DNA of 64,000 nt, from positions 30,179,501 to 30,243,500 of the forward strand of contig NC_080588.1 in assembly GCF_029962835.1 (NCBI RefSeq), read 5' to 3'. This DNA comes from Magnolia sinica. Taxonomy: Eukaryota; Streptophyta; Magnoliopsida; Magnoliales; Magnoliaceae. Both the position numbers and the translations under genes were made by a program. Shown piece by piece: positions 1 through 11,781 of the stretch. A model generated the notes under the pieces. The model worked only from the letters and a program-made list of their open reading frames with translations, was not told the origin of the DNA and made no database searches. Within the stretch, counting starts at the first letter, position 1. The number at the start of each line of letters is the position of its first letter.

Positions 1-488
1 TAACCCGACTGGTTGTGATTGTAATGGACCTTCGGCTTAGTGGTTATTGAATGGTGGTTTAAATTGACCATTGATGTGGGCCTACCATCCAGGTCTGTTG
101 TGTCCAATGGTTTTCAAGGATGGTCTTTTATCGCATGGTTTTGATACTCGCCTTATGTGGCCTATTTTGATAATTGCCCTATGTGACTTGTTTTGATATC
201 GCCATATGTGGCTTTGTTCTGATATTTTTCCTATATAGGTTCGATGTTTTATACTGTGCAACCATGTGATGGCAAGCTCCATATATTGTAAAATGATTGG
301 CCATTAGTCGACGGGGTTCCATTAAACATCCTAAGATGGTAGCCCTATGAGCTGAGGATGGTGGTATGGGACCTATGCCCGAGCTATCGGCTTACGCTGG
401 TGACAAGCCTCCGTAGTGACCTTTAAGCTTAATTAAATTGGCTGGTTGTGATTGGACTAATAACGGGTTGGCTAATCATGCATACATG
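1..488 (+). mobile_element. 5' LTR of LARD-like gypsy element, left part (continues off the window)
   Basis: This stretch aligns by eye, at roughly nine bases in ten, with 34544-35029 of the 3' LTR of the same element. The remainder of this LTR is at 28904-29712, on the far side of the CACTA insertion. The start of the LTR lies left of the window. No coding sequence is present; the short minus-strand reading frame at 82-282 has no recognisable content. Confidence 0.88.
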
Positions 489-1580
489 CACTACAAGAAA
501 GAGGATTTTTAGCGACGAAACTATAAATTCGTAGCTAAAAGTCACTTTTAGCGACGCAAATTTGTCGCTAAAGGCTGTAAACAATTTTACTTTTAGCTAC
601 AACAATTTTCATAGTTAAAAAACATCGATGAGACTTTTAGCAATGAAAATATTCGTCGCTAAAGACTGTAATCAATATTTTTAAAAAATCGAAAGCTTTA
701 CTTTTACCTACAAAAATTTTCGTAGCAAAAAAACGTGTTAAGACTTTTAGTGACGAAAATTTTCATCGCTAAAGGCTATAAACAATTTTTCAAAAAATAC
801 GAAAGGTATACTTTTAGCTACGAAAATTTTCGTAGCTAAAAAACGTGGATGAGACTTTTGGCGACAATAATTTTCGTCGTTAAAGGCTGTAAACAATTTT
901 TCAAACAATTCAAAAGGTTTTCTTTTAGCTACGAAATTTTTCGTAGCTAAAAAAAGTGGATAAGATTTTTAGCGACGAAAATTTTTGTCGCTAAAGGCTG
1001 TAAACAATTTTTCAAACAGTTCGAAAGGTTTACTTTTAGCTACAAAAATTATCGTAGCTAAATAATGTGGATGAGATTTTTAGCGACGAAGATTTTCATC
1101 GCTAAAGGATTTTTAAAAAATTTGAAGTTTATGAGACTTTTGGTGACGAAAATTTTCATCACTAAAGGCTATAAACAAGTTTACTTTTAGCTATGAAAAG
1201 TTTCGTTGCTAAAAAAAACGTGGATGAGACTTTTGGCGATGTTACGTTGCTAAAGGCTGTAAACAATTTTTCAAAAAATTTGAAAGGTTTACTTTTAGCT
1301 ACGAAATGTTTCGTAGCTAAAAAACGTGGATGAGACTTTTAGCAATGAAAATTTTCGTCGCTAAAGGCTATAAATAATTTTTCAAAATACTTTTAGCTAC
1401 AAAAATTGTCATAGCTAAAAACCATGGATGAAACTTTTAGCTACGAAACAATTCGGCACTAAAGGATTTTTTAAAAATTTGTGGAAAATTTGAGAATTTT
1501 ACTTTTAGCTACGAAAAGTTTCGTAGCTAAAAAACGTTAATGAGACTTTTACCTATGAAACATTTCGTAGGTAAAAGTTT
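489..1580. repeat. CACTA left sub-terminal repeat array
   Basis: About fifteen copies of a short palindromic motif, approximately TTTTAGCGACGAAA with its complement TTTCGTCGCTAAAA, are separated by A/T-rich spacers such as GGCTGTAAACAATTTTTC. In CACTA elements, sub-terminal repeats of this kind are the binding sites of the TNPA-type protein; that role here is inferred from the family. Many copies have lost the CG steps (for example AGCAATGAAA), consistent with decay of methylated cytosines. Confidence 0.9.
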
Positions 1581-1800
1581 CTTTTTTAAAAAAATATTCC
1601 ATCTCAAATTTCCTGATATACACCTGTTAGAATATAATTCATCATATTCTTCCTGATATACACCTGTTATATAATATGTTTCATCATATTCACATTCACA
1701 TTCACATCCATCTAAACCCAAACTACGTAAATTCATCCAGACATAAACTACATTCATCCAAACATAAACTGCATCCATCCAAACACAAACAATCCTATGG
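1581..1800 (-). repeat. Inverted copy of the DNA flanking the 3' end of the TNPA-like gene
   Basis: Read on the minus strand, this matches 28015-28200 on the plus strand nearly base for base, with a small indel. Shared markers are the phrase CTGATATACACCTGTTA, the CATTCA hexamer run and the AAACATAAACTACATTC string. The right-hand copy directly follows the TNPA-like stop codon, so the left end of the element looks like an inverted duplication of the right end. The minus-strand reading frame at 1527-1874 comes from this repeat and is not a gene. Confidence 0.82.
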
Positions 1801-1874
1801 AAAAAAAAAAAAACAAATGAAAAGAGAGAGAACATATGAGAGGTGATCCAGAAAAATGAAAAGAAAAACAACAT

Positions 1875-4696
1875 TAACCTAAACCAAAACCTATAACCTA
1901 CACTTCTAGGTTTAGGTTATAGGTTTAGGTTTAGGTTTAGGTTTTAGGTTTAGATTAAGGTTAGGTTATAGGTTATAAGTTTAGGTTATAGGTTATGAGT
2001 TATAAGTTATAGGTTTAGGTTTAGGTTATAGGTTTTGGTTTAGGTTAAGGTTATAGGTTTAGGTTTAGGTTTAGGTTATAGGTTATAGCTTTAGGGAATT
2101 AAGAATAGGTTAAGGTTTAGGTTTAGGTTATAGGTTATAGCTTTAGGGAATTGAGAATAGGTTAAGGTTTAGGTTTAAGAAATCAGGTTCTGGTTCGGGT
2201 TCGATATCGGGTTTATGTTTCGGTTTTCAAGTTTAGGTTTAGGTTTAGGTTAGGGAGTTGAGATTAGGATTAGGTGTAGGTTTAGGTTTAGGGATTTGAG
2301 AATACATTTAGGTTTTAGGTTTAGGTTTAGGTTATAAGTGTAGGTTATAGGTTTAGGTTTAAGTTAGGTTATAGGTTAAGGTTTAGGGAATTGAGAATAG
2401 GTTAAGGTTTAGGTTTAGGTTATAGGTTTTGGTTTAGGTTTAGGTTTAGGTTATAGGTTTAGGTTAAGGTTATAGGTTTAGGTTATAGGTTTAGGTTAGG
2501 TTTAGGTTTAGGTTATAGGTTATAAGTTATAGCTTTAAGGAATTAAGAATAGGTTAAGGTTTAGGTTTAGGAAATCGGATTCGGGTTCGGGTTTAGGTTT
2601 GGGTTTTCAAGTTTATGTTTAGGCTAAGGAGATGAGATTAGGATTAAGTGTAGCTTTAGGTTTAGGGATTTGAGAATACATTTAGGTTGTAGGTTTAGGT
2701 TTAGGTTTTAGTTTATAGGTTTAGGTTATAGGTTTAGGTTTAGGTTTTAAGTTTAGGTTAAGGTTAAGGTTAGGTTATAGGTTATAAGTTTAGGTTATAG
2801 GTTGTAGGTTATAGGTTTAGGTTTAGGTTATAGGTTTAAGTTTAAGTTAGGTTATAGGTTAAGGTTTAGGGAATTGAGAATAGGTTAAGGTTTAGGTTTA
2901 GGGATTTGAGATTACATTTAGGTTTTAGGTTTAGGATTAGGTTTTGGGTTTAGGTTAAGGTTATAGGTTTAGGTTATAGGTTTAGGTTTAGTTTAAGTTT
3001 AGGTTATAGGTTATAGCTTTAGGGAATTGAGAATAGGTTAAGGTTTAGGTTTAGGAAATCGGGTTCGGGTTTGGGATAGGATTTAGGTTTGGATTTTCAA
3101 GTTTAGGTTTAGGTTTAGGTTAGGGAGTTGAGATTAAGATTAGGTGTAGGTTTACGTTTAGGGATTTGAGACTAAATTTAGGTTTTAGGTTATAGGTTTA
3201 GGTTTTAGGTTTTAGGTTTAGGTTTATGTTTTAGGTTTAGGTTAAGGTTAGGGTATAGGTTATAAGTTTAGGTTATAGGTTATAAGTTTAGGTTATAGGT
3301 TATAGGTTATAGGTTAAGGTTTAGGTTATAGGTTTTGGTTAAGGTTTAGGTTTAGGTTTAGGTTAAGGTTTAGGTTTAGGTTTAGGTTATAGGTTATATG
3401 TTATAGGTTATAGCTTTAGGGAATTGAGAATAGGTTAAGGTTAAGGTTTTAGGTTTAGGAAATCGGGTTCGGGTTCGGGGTCAAGTTTAGGTTTGGGTTT
3501 TCAAGTTTAGGTTAGGGAGTTGAGATTAGGATTAGGTGTAGGTTTAGGTTTAGGGGTTTGAGAATACGTTAAGGTTTAGGTTTAGGAAATCGGGTTCGAG
3601 TTCAAGATCGGGTTTACGTTTGGGTTTTAGGTTTAGGGTTTAGGTTATAGGTTATAAGTGTAGGTTTAGGTTTAGGTTATAGGTTTAGGTTAGGTTATAG
3701 GTTTAGGTTTAGGTTATAGGTTTTGGGATTTTAGAATAGGTTTAGGTTATAAGTATAGGTTTTGAGTTTAGGGTTTAGGTTATAAGTGTAGGTTATAGGT
3801 TTAGGTTTAGGTTAGGTTATAGGTTAAGGTTTAGGGAATTGAATTTAGGTTATAAGTTAAGGTTATAGGTTTAGGTTTAGGTTATAGGTTTTGGGATTTG
3901 AGAATAGGTTTAGGTTAAGGTTATAGGTGAAGGTTTAGGTTTAGGTTATAGGTTTTGAGATTTTAGAATAGGTTTAGGTTAAGGTTATAAGTTTAGGTTT
4001 AGGTCATAGGTTTAGGTTTAGGTTATAGGTTAAGGTTTAGGTTTAAGTTATAGGTTTTGGGATTTGAGAATAGGTTTAGGTTAAGGTTATAAGTTTAGGT
4101 TAAGGTTATAAGTTTAGGTTTAGGTTATAGGTTAAAGTTTAGGTTAAGATTATAAGCATAGGTTTTGGAATTTGAGAATAGGTTTAGGTTAAGGTTATAA
4201 GTATAGGTTATAGGTTAAGGTTTAGGTTTATGAGCTTAGATTCGGGTTCGGGATCGGGTTTAGGTTATAGGTTTAGGTTTTAGGTTATAGGTTATAGGTT
4301 TAGGTCTAGGTTTATGTTATAAGTATAGGTTTTGGGATTTGGGAATAGATTTAGGTTAAGGTTATAAGTTTAGGTTAAGGTTATAAGTATAGGTTATAGT
4401 TTAGGTTATGGTTATAAGTATAGGTTATAGGTTAAGGTTAAGGTTTAGGTTTTGGCTATAGGTATAGGTTTTGAGATTTGAGAATAGGTTTAGGTTAAGG
4501 TTATAAATATAGGTTATAGGTTAAGGTTTAGGTTTATGAAATCAGATTCGGGTACAGGATCGGGTTTAGGTTTTAGGTTTGGGTTAAGGTTAAGGTTTTG
4601 GTTTAGGGTTAGGTTTAGGTTATAGGTTATAGCTTTAGGGAATTGAGAATAGGTTTAGGTTATAGGTTTAGGGTGTGGTTTAGGTTAAGGGTGTGG
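1875..4696. repeat. Degenerate telomere-like satellite, G-rich strand on plus, block 1
   Basis: Long runs of TTTAGG and TTATAGG units resemble plant telomere repeats (TTTAGGG) but usually lack the third G. Longer phrases recur every few hundred bases: GGGAATTGAGAATAGGTTAAGG, then AAATCGGGTTCGGGTTCGGG, then GGGTTTTCAAGTTTAGG, giving a higher-order structure. The block opens with a short hairpin: C-rich strand at 1875-1904, then G-rich from 1907. No coding potential. Confidence 0.88.
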
Positions 4697-5720
4697 TCCC
4701 TGCAAATACAGATATAAACACGGCCTGCTCCAATTGGCTAGGCTCCTCCAATGCTGTCCATAGGAAATGGACAGCTTCATCATGGTTATAACAGCGGTTC
4801 CCATCTTCCAAGGACCCCCGCTCAAGATCCGGATAGCTCCGACTCACATTTGGTCTACTCCATTAATTTCGAGCAAATACAGATATAAACACGGCCCCTC
4901 CAATGTTGTACATAGGAAATGGACAGCTTCATCATGGTCATAACAGCGGTTCCCATCTTCCAGGGACCCCCGCTCAGCATCCGGATAGCTCCGACGCACA
5001 TCCGGATCTTCTCCATTAATTTCAAGCAAATACAGATATAAACACGACCTGCTCCAATTGTCTAGGTCCCTCCAATGCTGTCCATAGGAAATGGATAGCT
5101 TCATCATGGTCATAACAGCGGTTCTCACCTTTCAGGGACCCTCGCTCAACATCCGAATAGCTCCAACGCACATTTGGGTCTGCTCCATCAATTTCAAGCA
5201 AATACAGATATAATCACGACCTGTCCAAATGGCCAAGCCACTCCAATGCTGTCCATAGGAAATGGACAGCTTCGTCATGTTCATAACAGCGGTTCCCACC
5301 TTCCATGGACCCCCACTCAATAAAGGAATAGCTCCGATGCACATCCGGGTCTGCTCCATCAATTCTAAGCTAATACAATTAAATCCTAAATTAGTTACTC
5401 ATCCAAGGTTGGATAGATTGTAATACTTTCATATTCTCATTTAAACGTCCACGCCGAAAATACTGCAGCATCTCCTCATGCCTCTCCAGATAAGTTGATC
5501 TTACGTTACATTTCGATGCCAAATATCTAAAACAACGTAAAGATATTTGGCATTGGATACGGACCGGAAGAAACATATCCAGAGAGAAACAAGGAGATGC
5601 ACCACGGATCAGGCATGAACATTTAAACAGATTATATGAAAGCATACTATCCATCAACCTTGAACTGTCCAAAATGGGACAATTTGAGCGATCTCTATGA
5701 CACCAAAAACACACCATATC
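4697..5720 (-). repeat. Left copy of the inverted cassette (unique part plus 172-bp tandem repeats)
   Basis: Read on the minus strand, this is homologous to 18866-19881 on the plus strand. The outer half (4697 to about 5370) is a tandem repeat of about 170 bp, with the motif CAGATATAAACACG at about 4709, 4879, 5032 and 5203. The inner half (about 5380-5720) is single copy, with a 108-codon minus-strand frame at 5391-5717. I do not recognise the encoded sequence. The frame is conserved for about 60 residues in the other copy and then broken, so coding is doubtful. Both copies join the telomere-like satellite at the same base-level boundary (a CCCTGCAAATACAG edge). Confidence 0.8.
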
Positions 5721-6585
5721 TAGGTTTTGGGATTTGAGAATAGGTTTAGGTTAAGGTTATAAGTTTAGGTTAAGGTTATAGGTGAAGGTTTAGGTTTAGG
5801 TTATAGGTTTTGGGATTTGAGAATAGGTTTAGGTTATGGTTATAAGTTTAAGTTTAGGTCATAGGTTTAGGTTTAGGTTATAGGTTAAGGTTTAGGTTTA
5901 GGTTATAGGTTTTGGGATTTGAGAATAGGTTTAGGTTTAGGTTATAGGTTAAAGTTTAGGTTAAGGTTATAAGTATAGGTTTTGGGATTTGAGAATAGGT
6001 TTAGGTTAAGGTTATAAGTTTAGGTTAAGGTTATAATTCGGGTTCGGGTTATAGTTTAAGGTTTAGGTGTAGGTTATAAGTATAGGTTTTGGGATTTGAG
6101 AATAGGTTTAGGTTAAGGTTATAAGTTTAGGTTTAGGGTTATAAGTTTAAGTTTAGGTTATAGGTTAAGGTTTTGAGAATTGAGAATAGGATAAGGTTTA
6201 GGTTTAGGAAATCAGGTTCGGGTTTGGGTTTAGGTTTAGGTTTTCAAGTTTAGGTTTAGGGATTTGAGAATACATTTTGGTTTTATGTTATAAGTGTAGG
6301 TTATAGGTTTAGGTTATAGGTTTAGGTTTAGGTTTAGGTTTAGGTTATAGATCTAGGGAATTGAGAATAGGTTAAGGTTTAGGTTTAGGAAATTGGGTTC
6401 GGGATCGGGTTTAGGTTTGGGTTTAGGTTTTAGGTTATAGGTTATAGGTTTAGGTTATAGATTAAGGTTTGGGTGTAGGTTATAGGTTTAGGTTTGGGTT
6501 TAGGTTATAGGTTCGGTCTAGGTTATAGGTTTAGGGATTTGAGAATAGGTTTAGGTTATAGGTTTAGGGATTTGAGAATAGGTTT
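5721..6585. repeat. Telomere-like satellite, G-rich strand on plus, block 2
   Basis: Same TTTAGG/TTATAGG satellite as block 1, with the recurring phrase TTTTGGGATTTGAGAATAGG. It resumes directly after the cassette, as if the cassette had been inserted into a continuous array. Confidence 0.86.
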
Positions 6586-6785
6586 ATAACCCGAACCCGA
6601 ACCCGAACCTGAACCCGAATTCCTAAACCTAAACCTTAACCTAAACCTATAACCTGAACCTATTCTCAAATCCCTAAACCTAAACCTTAACCTATAACCT
6701 ATAACCTAACTTGAAAACCTAAACCTAAACCCGATCCCGAACCCGAACCCGATTTCCTAAACCTAAACCTTAACCTATTCTCAAA
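6586..6785. repeat. Telomere-like satellite, C-rich strand on plus
   Basis: The array flips orientation at about 6586 (GGTTTATAACCCGAACCCGA) and continues as CCTAAACC/CCCGAACCC units. The result is a head-to-head junction of satellite. Confidence 0.88.
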
Positions 6786-7589
6786 TGTTTCCTCTCGTGT
6801 GACTCATCTGAGTGTTAGATACATCTTAGTTTTGGTCATACATCCTAAAATGAGCTCCAAAAACATATGGACGGAGTGGATTTTTCTTAAACACCGAGTT
6901 AGGCCCCACCCAACATGCTTGCGCATGAACTTTTTGGAAAGGCTTTTAGCAGGAAACCGGCGTCGACTGAAATCTCACTACTCGTCGGGCAAATCAAATC
7001 ACCGCACTAATTTCTCTTCCTCAGTCAGGGCAAAAGTCACCTCGCTGCCATTTCTCTCTTTCTCTTTAAAATGTACTCATTCTAGAGTGAGCGGCAGTGC
7101 AAGCTCTGCGTGTGAGTTTGATTTCGACCTTCATAGCGTCACTCACAAGCATAAATCTTTTTACTAAATTTATAGCGAAAATGAAAGTCGATGGTGAAAT
7201 TTTTCCAAAGGTCCGATCCGGTTTTATTAAAGAAGATGATGACGATCTTATTGAAGAAGATGGTGAAACCTAAACCTATAGCCTAAACTTAATTCACTTA
7301 ACTTAAACCTACACCTTAACCTAAACATATAACTCGAACCCAAACCGAACTTAAACCTGAATTCCTAAACCTAAACCTATTCTCAAATCCCAAAACCTAT
7401 AACCTAAACCTATTCTCAAATCTCTAAACCTATAACCTTAACCTTTTCTCAAATCCCTAAACCTAAACCTATAACTCGATGTTTGAGAAAAATCCACTCC
7501 GTCCATACATTTTTCGAGCTTATTTTAGGACGTATGACCAAAACTGAGATGTATCTAACACTCAAATGAGCCACACGAGAGGAAACCAT
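6786..7589. repeat. Left half of a compound palindrome with embedded C-rich satellite
   Basis: Two pairs of inverted arms are visible. 6790-6895 pairs with 7480-7589 (markers ATCCTAAAATGAGCTC and GGACGGAGTGGATTTTT). 6965-7330 pairs with 7915-8285. The two pairs have different centres (about 7187 and about 7624), so this is not one simple hairpin. Satellite in C-rich orientation fills 7264-7480. The plus-strand frame at 6799-7167 lies in these arms and is not recognisable as a protein. Confidence 0.75.
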
Positions 7590-8290
7590 TGAGAATAGGT
7601 TAAGGTTTAGGTTTAGGAAATCGGGTCAAGTTCGGGATCGGGTTTAGGTTTGGGTTTTCAAGTTTAGGTTTTAGGTTATAGGTTATAGGTTAAGGTTTAG
7701 GTTTAGGTTTAGGTTATAAGTTTAGGTTAAGGTTATAGATTTTAGGTTTGGGTTTAGGTTACAGGTTATAGGTTTAGGTTACAGGTTTAGGTTTAGGTTT
7801 AGGTTTAGGTTATAGGTTTAGGGATTTGAGAAAAGGTTAAGGTTATAGGTTTAGGGATTTGAGAATAGGTTTAGGTTTAGGTTTAGGAATTCGGGTTCAG
7901 GTTCGGGTTTGGGTCCGGGTTATATGTTTGGGTTAAGGTGTAGGTTTAAGTTAAGTGAATTAAGTTTAGGTTATAGGTTTCGGTTTCACCATCTTCTTCA
8001 ATAAGATCATCATCATCTTCTTCAATAAAACCCGGAGGGACCTTTGAAAAAATTTCACCATCGACTTTCTTTTCGCTGCAAATCTAGTAAAAAGATTCAT
8101 GCTTGCAAGTGACGCTACGAAGGTTGAAATCAAATGCACACGTAGAGCTTGCACCGCCGCTCACTCTAGAATGAGTACATTTTAAAGAGAAAGAGAGAGA
8201 AATGGCGGCGAGGTGACTTTTGGCCCTCTCGAGGAAGAGAAATTAGTGCGGTGATTTGATTTGCCTGACGAGTAGTGAGATTAGTAATCT
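7590..8290. repeat. Right half of the compound palindrome with G-rich satellite
   Basis: 7590-7977 is telomere-like satellite, G-rich on plus, with the phrase GGAATTCGGGTTCAGG. 7978-8290 is the inverted partner of 6965-7265. Shared markers are the CATCTTCTTCAATAAGATCA string, the ATGAGTACATTTTAAAGAG string and AAATTAGTGCGGTGATTTGA. Confidence 0.75.
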
Positions 8291-9277
8291 CTTAGTAGAG
8301 CACTCTCAAATTGAAAGATGTTAGATTATATATTCTCTAGGTAGCATTCTTTCACTACTTTATTTCATCCAGTTGATGAAAGTTCTTATTTCTTTCGAAT
8401 TTTTCTTTAGTCACTAGGTGTTGGAAGAGCTTTATAAATGGATTATAACAAAGTTGATTTCAAGAAGCATTTACAAATGAAAGTTTAGGAAGCTTATTGA
8501 CATTGGCATGGTACTGACCACTATCTTCATCTTTGTCTCCATTTCTTTCTTCTTCTTCTTCTTTCACTTGGTAGTTGTATTCACTTCAGTTGGAGACTTA
8601 CTAAAACATGTCAGCAAGCTCCCTGCTAGCCAAATTATGGGTTGTTTAACTCCACTTCTGTTGGAGTACAAAGTTCTGAACTTCTCGTAGTTATTCAAAG
8701 AGGTCAATGATTTCCACAAGCAAGTCAGCTTCTTCTTCATCCTCTTTTTCTATATCATCATGGTTATAGCCGAAGGCTAGAAAATAAATTTGAGGAAGAC
8801 AAAAATAATGTAGAGAACGTTGCCACATGCATAAAGGCATGGTTTCTCTGTCTCCACCTCTAAAACAAAATGGTTTCTTTGTCTTCCTCTTATTCATCTC
8901 TTTACCATCACCATGTAGTCGAAGGTTCAACAATAAGATTGAAGGCGATATAATATAAAGAACACAGTCATATGCACCTATGCACGGGGCATGTTTATAC
9001 TTTGTTTTTCCCTTGTAAGCAATGTCAGATCTATTGTTGTCCCAGTTTTATAGATCCTACAGGTATGGAGCCACTATTCTAGAACACATCAGTTAATGGT
9101 ATGGAAAAAGGTGCTCGGCAATGCAGTGAGTTAAATCTACCATTTTGTATGTTGGAAGCAGCATACAGAACCTTGAATTTGTAGTCTGAATGTTTTTTTT
9201 TTGCAATCCTTTTTTCCCCCAACATTATTCTACATTTATTTTGGATTTTTTCTCATCTTAGCACTTAATATGTGCAG
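8291..9277. other. Captured or host-like DNA, no gene recognised
   Basis: Ordinary A/T-rich plant intergenic or intronic sequence with pyrimidine-rich runs (8540-8565). The short frames at 8508-8690 and 8691-8933 are low complexity or unrecognised. It could contain introns of the gene whose exon follows at 9278. Confidence 0.5.
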
Positions 9278-9369
9278 GAAATCATGCTAGAGTTCCGTGC
9301 AGGTAAGATGATCACAGAGGGAACATGGGTGATTCCGGATAACCGCAAAGGGCTGGTTCACATTGGAAG
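9278..9369 (+). pseudogene. RPN13: Captured exon of an RPN13/ADRM1-like proteasome ubiquitin receptor
   Basis: Phase-0 translation gives [20 protein letters not shown] followed by [11 protein letters not shown], then a stop in the following intron-like sequence. This matches the start of the Pru domain of plant RPN13 (26S proteasome regulatory particle, ubiquitin receptor), where an EFRAGKM segment and a RKGLV segment are characteristic. The piece is bordered by a canonical acceptor (TGTGCAG at 9271-9277) and a donor (AAG followed by GT at 9370), so it is one intact 92-nt exon. I found no neighbouring RPN13 exons on either side. It lies inside the CACTA element and is best read as a transduplicated fragment without function of its own. 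The family call rests on remembered sequence and was not searched. Confidence 0.72.
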
Positions 9370-9924
9370 GTTATACATATGAACTTTAAGGATTGTTTAT
9401 TTTAGTTTCAAGTACTCTTCCCTTAGTGCAATCAGAGATGACTGTCACACACTTCAAAGTGATTTGACTCAAAATTCAACCGAGTCAACTTGGCTTGGGC
9501 AATTTCAGGTCAATTTGAGAAGTTGTAGAACTATGAAAACAAAATTTTCCTTAATAAAACTTTTATTATTGGCACTCTTAAGTATGGTTGAAGGCACAAG
9601 AACCGTACCATGAATAAAGTTAAGGGCAACTTTTGAAACCAAAACAGCAACTCTCAACTTCTCCTGCAAGATAGGATACAAGAACATCGGCCACATACGA
9701 TTCAGATGTATTTTACCTTACTTCTCTTTGATATTTGACCAAAATTGTTCTCTAAAATCAAGCAAAACCACAAACAGATGTTACCATGAAATGGAACTCA
9801 GATTTGATGTAGAAAAGATTGAAAATACCTCAAATGATTAGCTCTACCAGATTAATTAGGAATTCATGAGATCATTAAGTAATAAAGGTATCATAGCTAT
9901 GAAAATGGTCATGTTCTATCACCC
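9370..9924. other. Captured or host-like DNA, nothing recognised
   Basis: A/T-rich sequence after the RPN13-like exon; I see no further Pru-domain exon. The minus-strand frame at 9505-9696 is unremarkable. Confidence 0.5.
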
Positions 9925-10225
9925 ATGATGTTTTTGATAAATCTACTCCGTCCATCCATTTTGTGAGCTCATTTTAGAACTTAAGACAAAAAATGAGAAG
10001 GATTCAAGAGTCAAGTAGGCCGCACTAAAGGAAAAGGTCGGTAGGGAAATTCCTACCATTGAAACGTCCCTGGGGTAGACAGTGATGTTTAAATTTGCAT
10101 CCATACCGTTCATAGCATCATTCCTACTGAGATGAATTGAAAACACCAATATTATCCTGATTTAAAACTTCTATTGTCCCGCGAATATTTCAACTATAGA
10201 CGTTCAATCCTCATGTTTTCAGCTT
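9925..10225. repeat. Copy of the dispersed CCGTCCATCCA / CCCACC repeat family
   Basis: Contains the family landmarks in order: TACTCCGTCCATCCATTTT, a CATTTTAGAAC segment, AAAAAATGAG, AGGCCGCAC, a CATTGAAACGTCC segment and TTCAATCCTCATG. Comparable copies lie at 12570-12790, 13665-14530, 15420-16190, 18310-18660 and 58475-58904. Confidence 0.6.
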
Positions 10226-11700
10226 ACTTAGTCTTGTATCCAGTTTAATCCACACATGGTTACTAGCATTGCGGACCCCAAATCCCAGATGAGATGGAAG
10301 TGTTGGCTTTCATCCCACATGTGGATTGGTCCATCTGTCCTGTCCACATTTTGTGTAACACCCAAACAAGTGCTAAGCTGATATCCTGATTCCAATCTGC
10401 CTTAACGGCAGCATATATACACCCAAGGAGGAAAAAAGAGAATTGAAATTCGTCCAAAAAAAAACCTCAAACAAACATATATCCAATTAAAATAATAATA
10501 ATACTAAAACTTCTAAACTAAAAAGAATGCTCTGAAACTTGGCCCACGCATCCTTGAACTGTATGCACAGTTTTTTTTTTCAATTCTGACAAATAGGACC
10601 TATGGTTCAGTAATCGCAAGCATTGGTTGATCATGTCAAACTGTGGAGAGACTATGCCTCAATTAGACAAATGAAAAAAAGAACAGTGGTCCACCTTCAA
10701 GTGGAAATTGAACTATATGCTTACATCTATGTTATGGAAAGGTGAGTCATGTTTGTATATGGGATATAGTAATATTTTATATAGAGATTTTACTAGCCAT
10801 TAGCTGATATTTTGATTTCCAAAAAGAAGACAAGATAGAAAATGTGGCCACTATTTTCACCCATCATTTATTTCCCCATATTCCTTTTCCATTCATTTTT
10901 TTCATTGGTTTCTTCTGCAATAAGCCTAAGCGCAGATGCTTGCATTAAGACAAGAAATAAAGAGAGGCCAAAAATAAAAATAACTGACCTTACAAAAGGT
11001 GAAATAAGGGACTACTGAAACCAAATACAACTCTAAAATCTCAAGTTGTTCCTCTGCTTCAACCTGAGAAAGGAACAGAAACAAATAAAGATTAATATAT
11101 TGGGATAAATGATTAAAAGAAAGCAATGTCAATCATATAATCCTTAACCCCACATCAAAAAAGAAATAAATATAAAACATTTCAGTTGCAAATATGTTTT
11201 TTTATGGGGAAAATAGACAAACACATAAGAATGACAATCCCAAATGGTATTTCTATATAAATTAAGTAAAGAAGCAAATAGATATTTAAAAACAAAAGGA
11301 ACTTATCTTAATGGGGTAGGGTATATTCAATTATGCGGGAGAAAAAAGGAAATTAGTTCTATTTAAGAGAAACAATTAAGATGATTCAGTTATCGGGTAG
11401 ACTATACTCTAAGTAACAGTGGTGATTGAACACTACCATTAAAAACTTCTTAGAAGGCACCTTAATGTTTCCTTAGATTTTATTCACCATCTAATATATT
11501 GATAAGTTCACATAAGTTTGAGTGAAGGGAAAAAGACAAATATCATCTTGATCCAAAACTGGAAAGTGTTGATATGTAGAACTTTTGTGGGATGTATCAT
11601 GGTATATGTATCAGATCCACAGCATCCATCCATTTTTCCGTACCATTTCAGGGATGATATATAAAGGGAGGCTGATCTGATGCTCATGTAAGCTCATTGT
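10226..11700. other. Captured or host-like DNA, nothing recognised
   Basis: A/T-rich non-coding sequence. A degraded copy of the dispersed repeat family may lie at about 11570-11700 (ATCCACAGCATCCATCCATT). Short frames here encode nothing recognisable. Confidence 0.45.
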
Positions 11701-11781
11701 TGAAAACTTCTCAGGGCCACATCTGAAGCACTGTTTACCTTTAAGATAACTGCAAATTGATTATAATAATCAAGATTGAAA

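Noticed and set aside
1527..1874. 115-codon minus-strand ORF
   Set aside because: It is the inverted copy of the TNPA-like 3' flank plus an A-rich tract; the protein is low complexity.
1875..8000. Interstitial telomere or a head-to-head chromosome fusion scar
   Set aside because: The array lies wholly inside CACTA boundaries that have a target duplication and an empty paralogous site, so it arrived as cargo. The units are also not canonical TTTAGGG.
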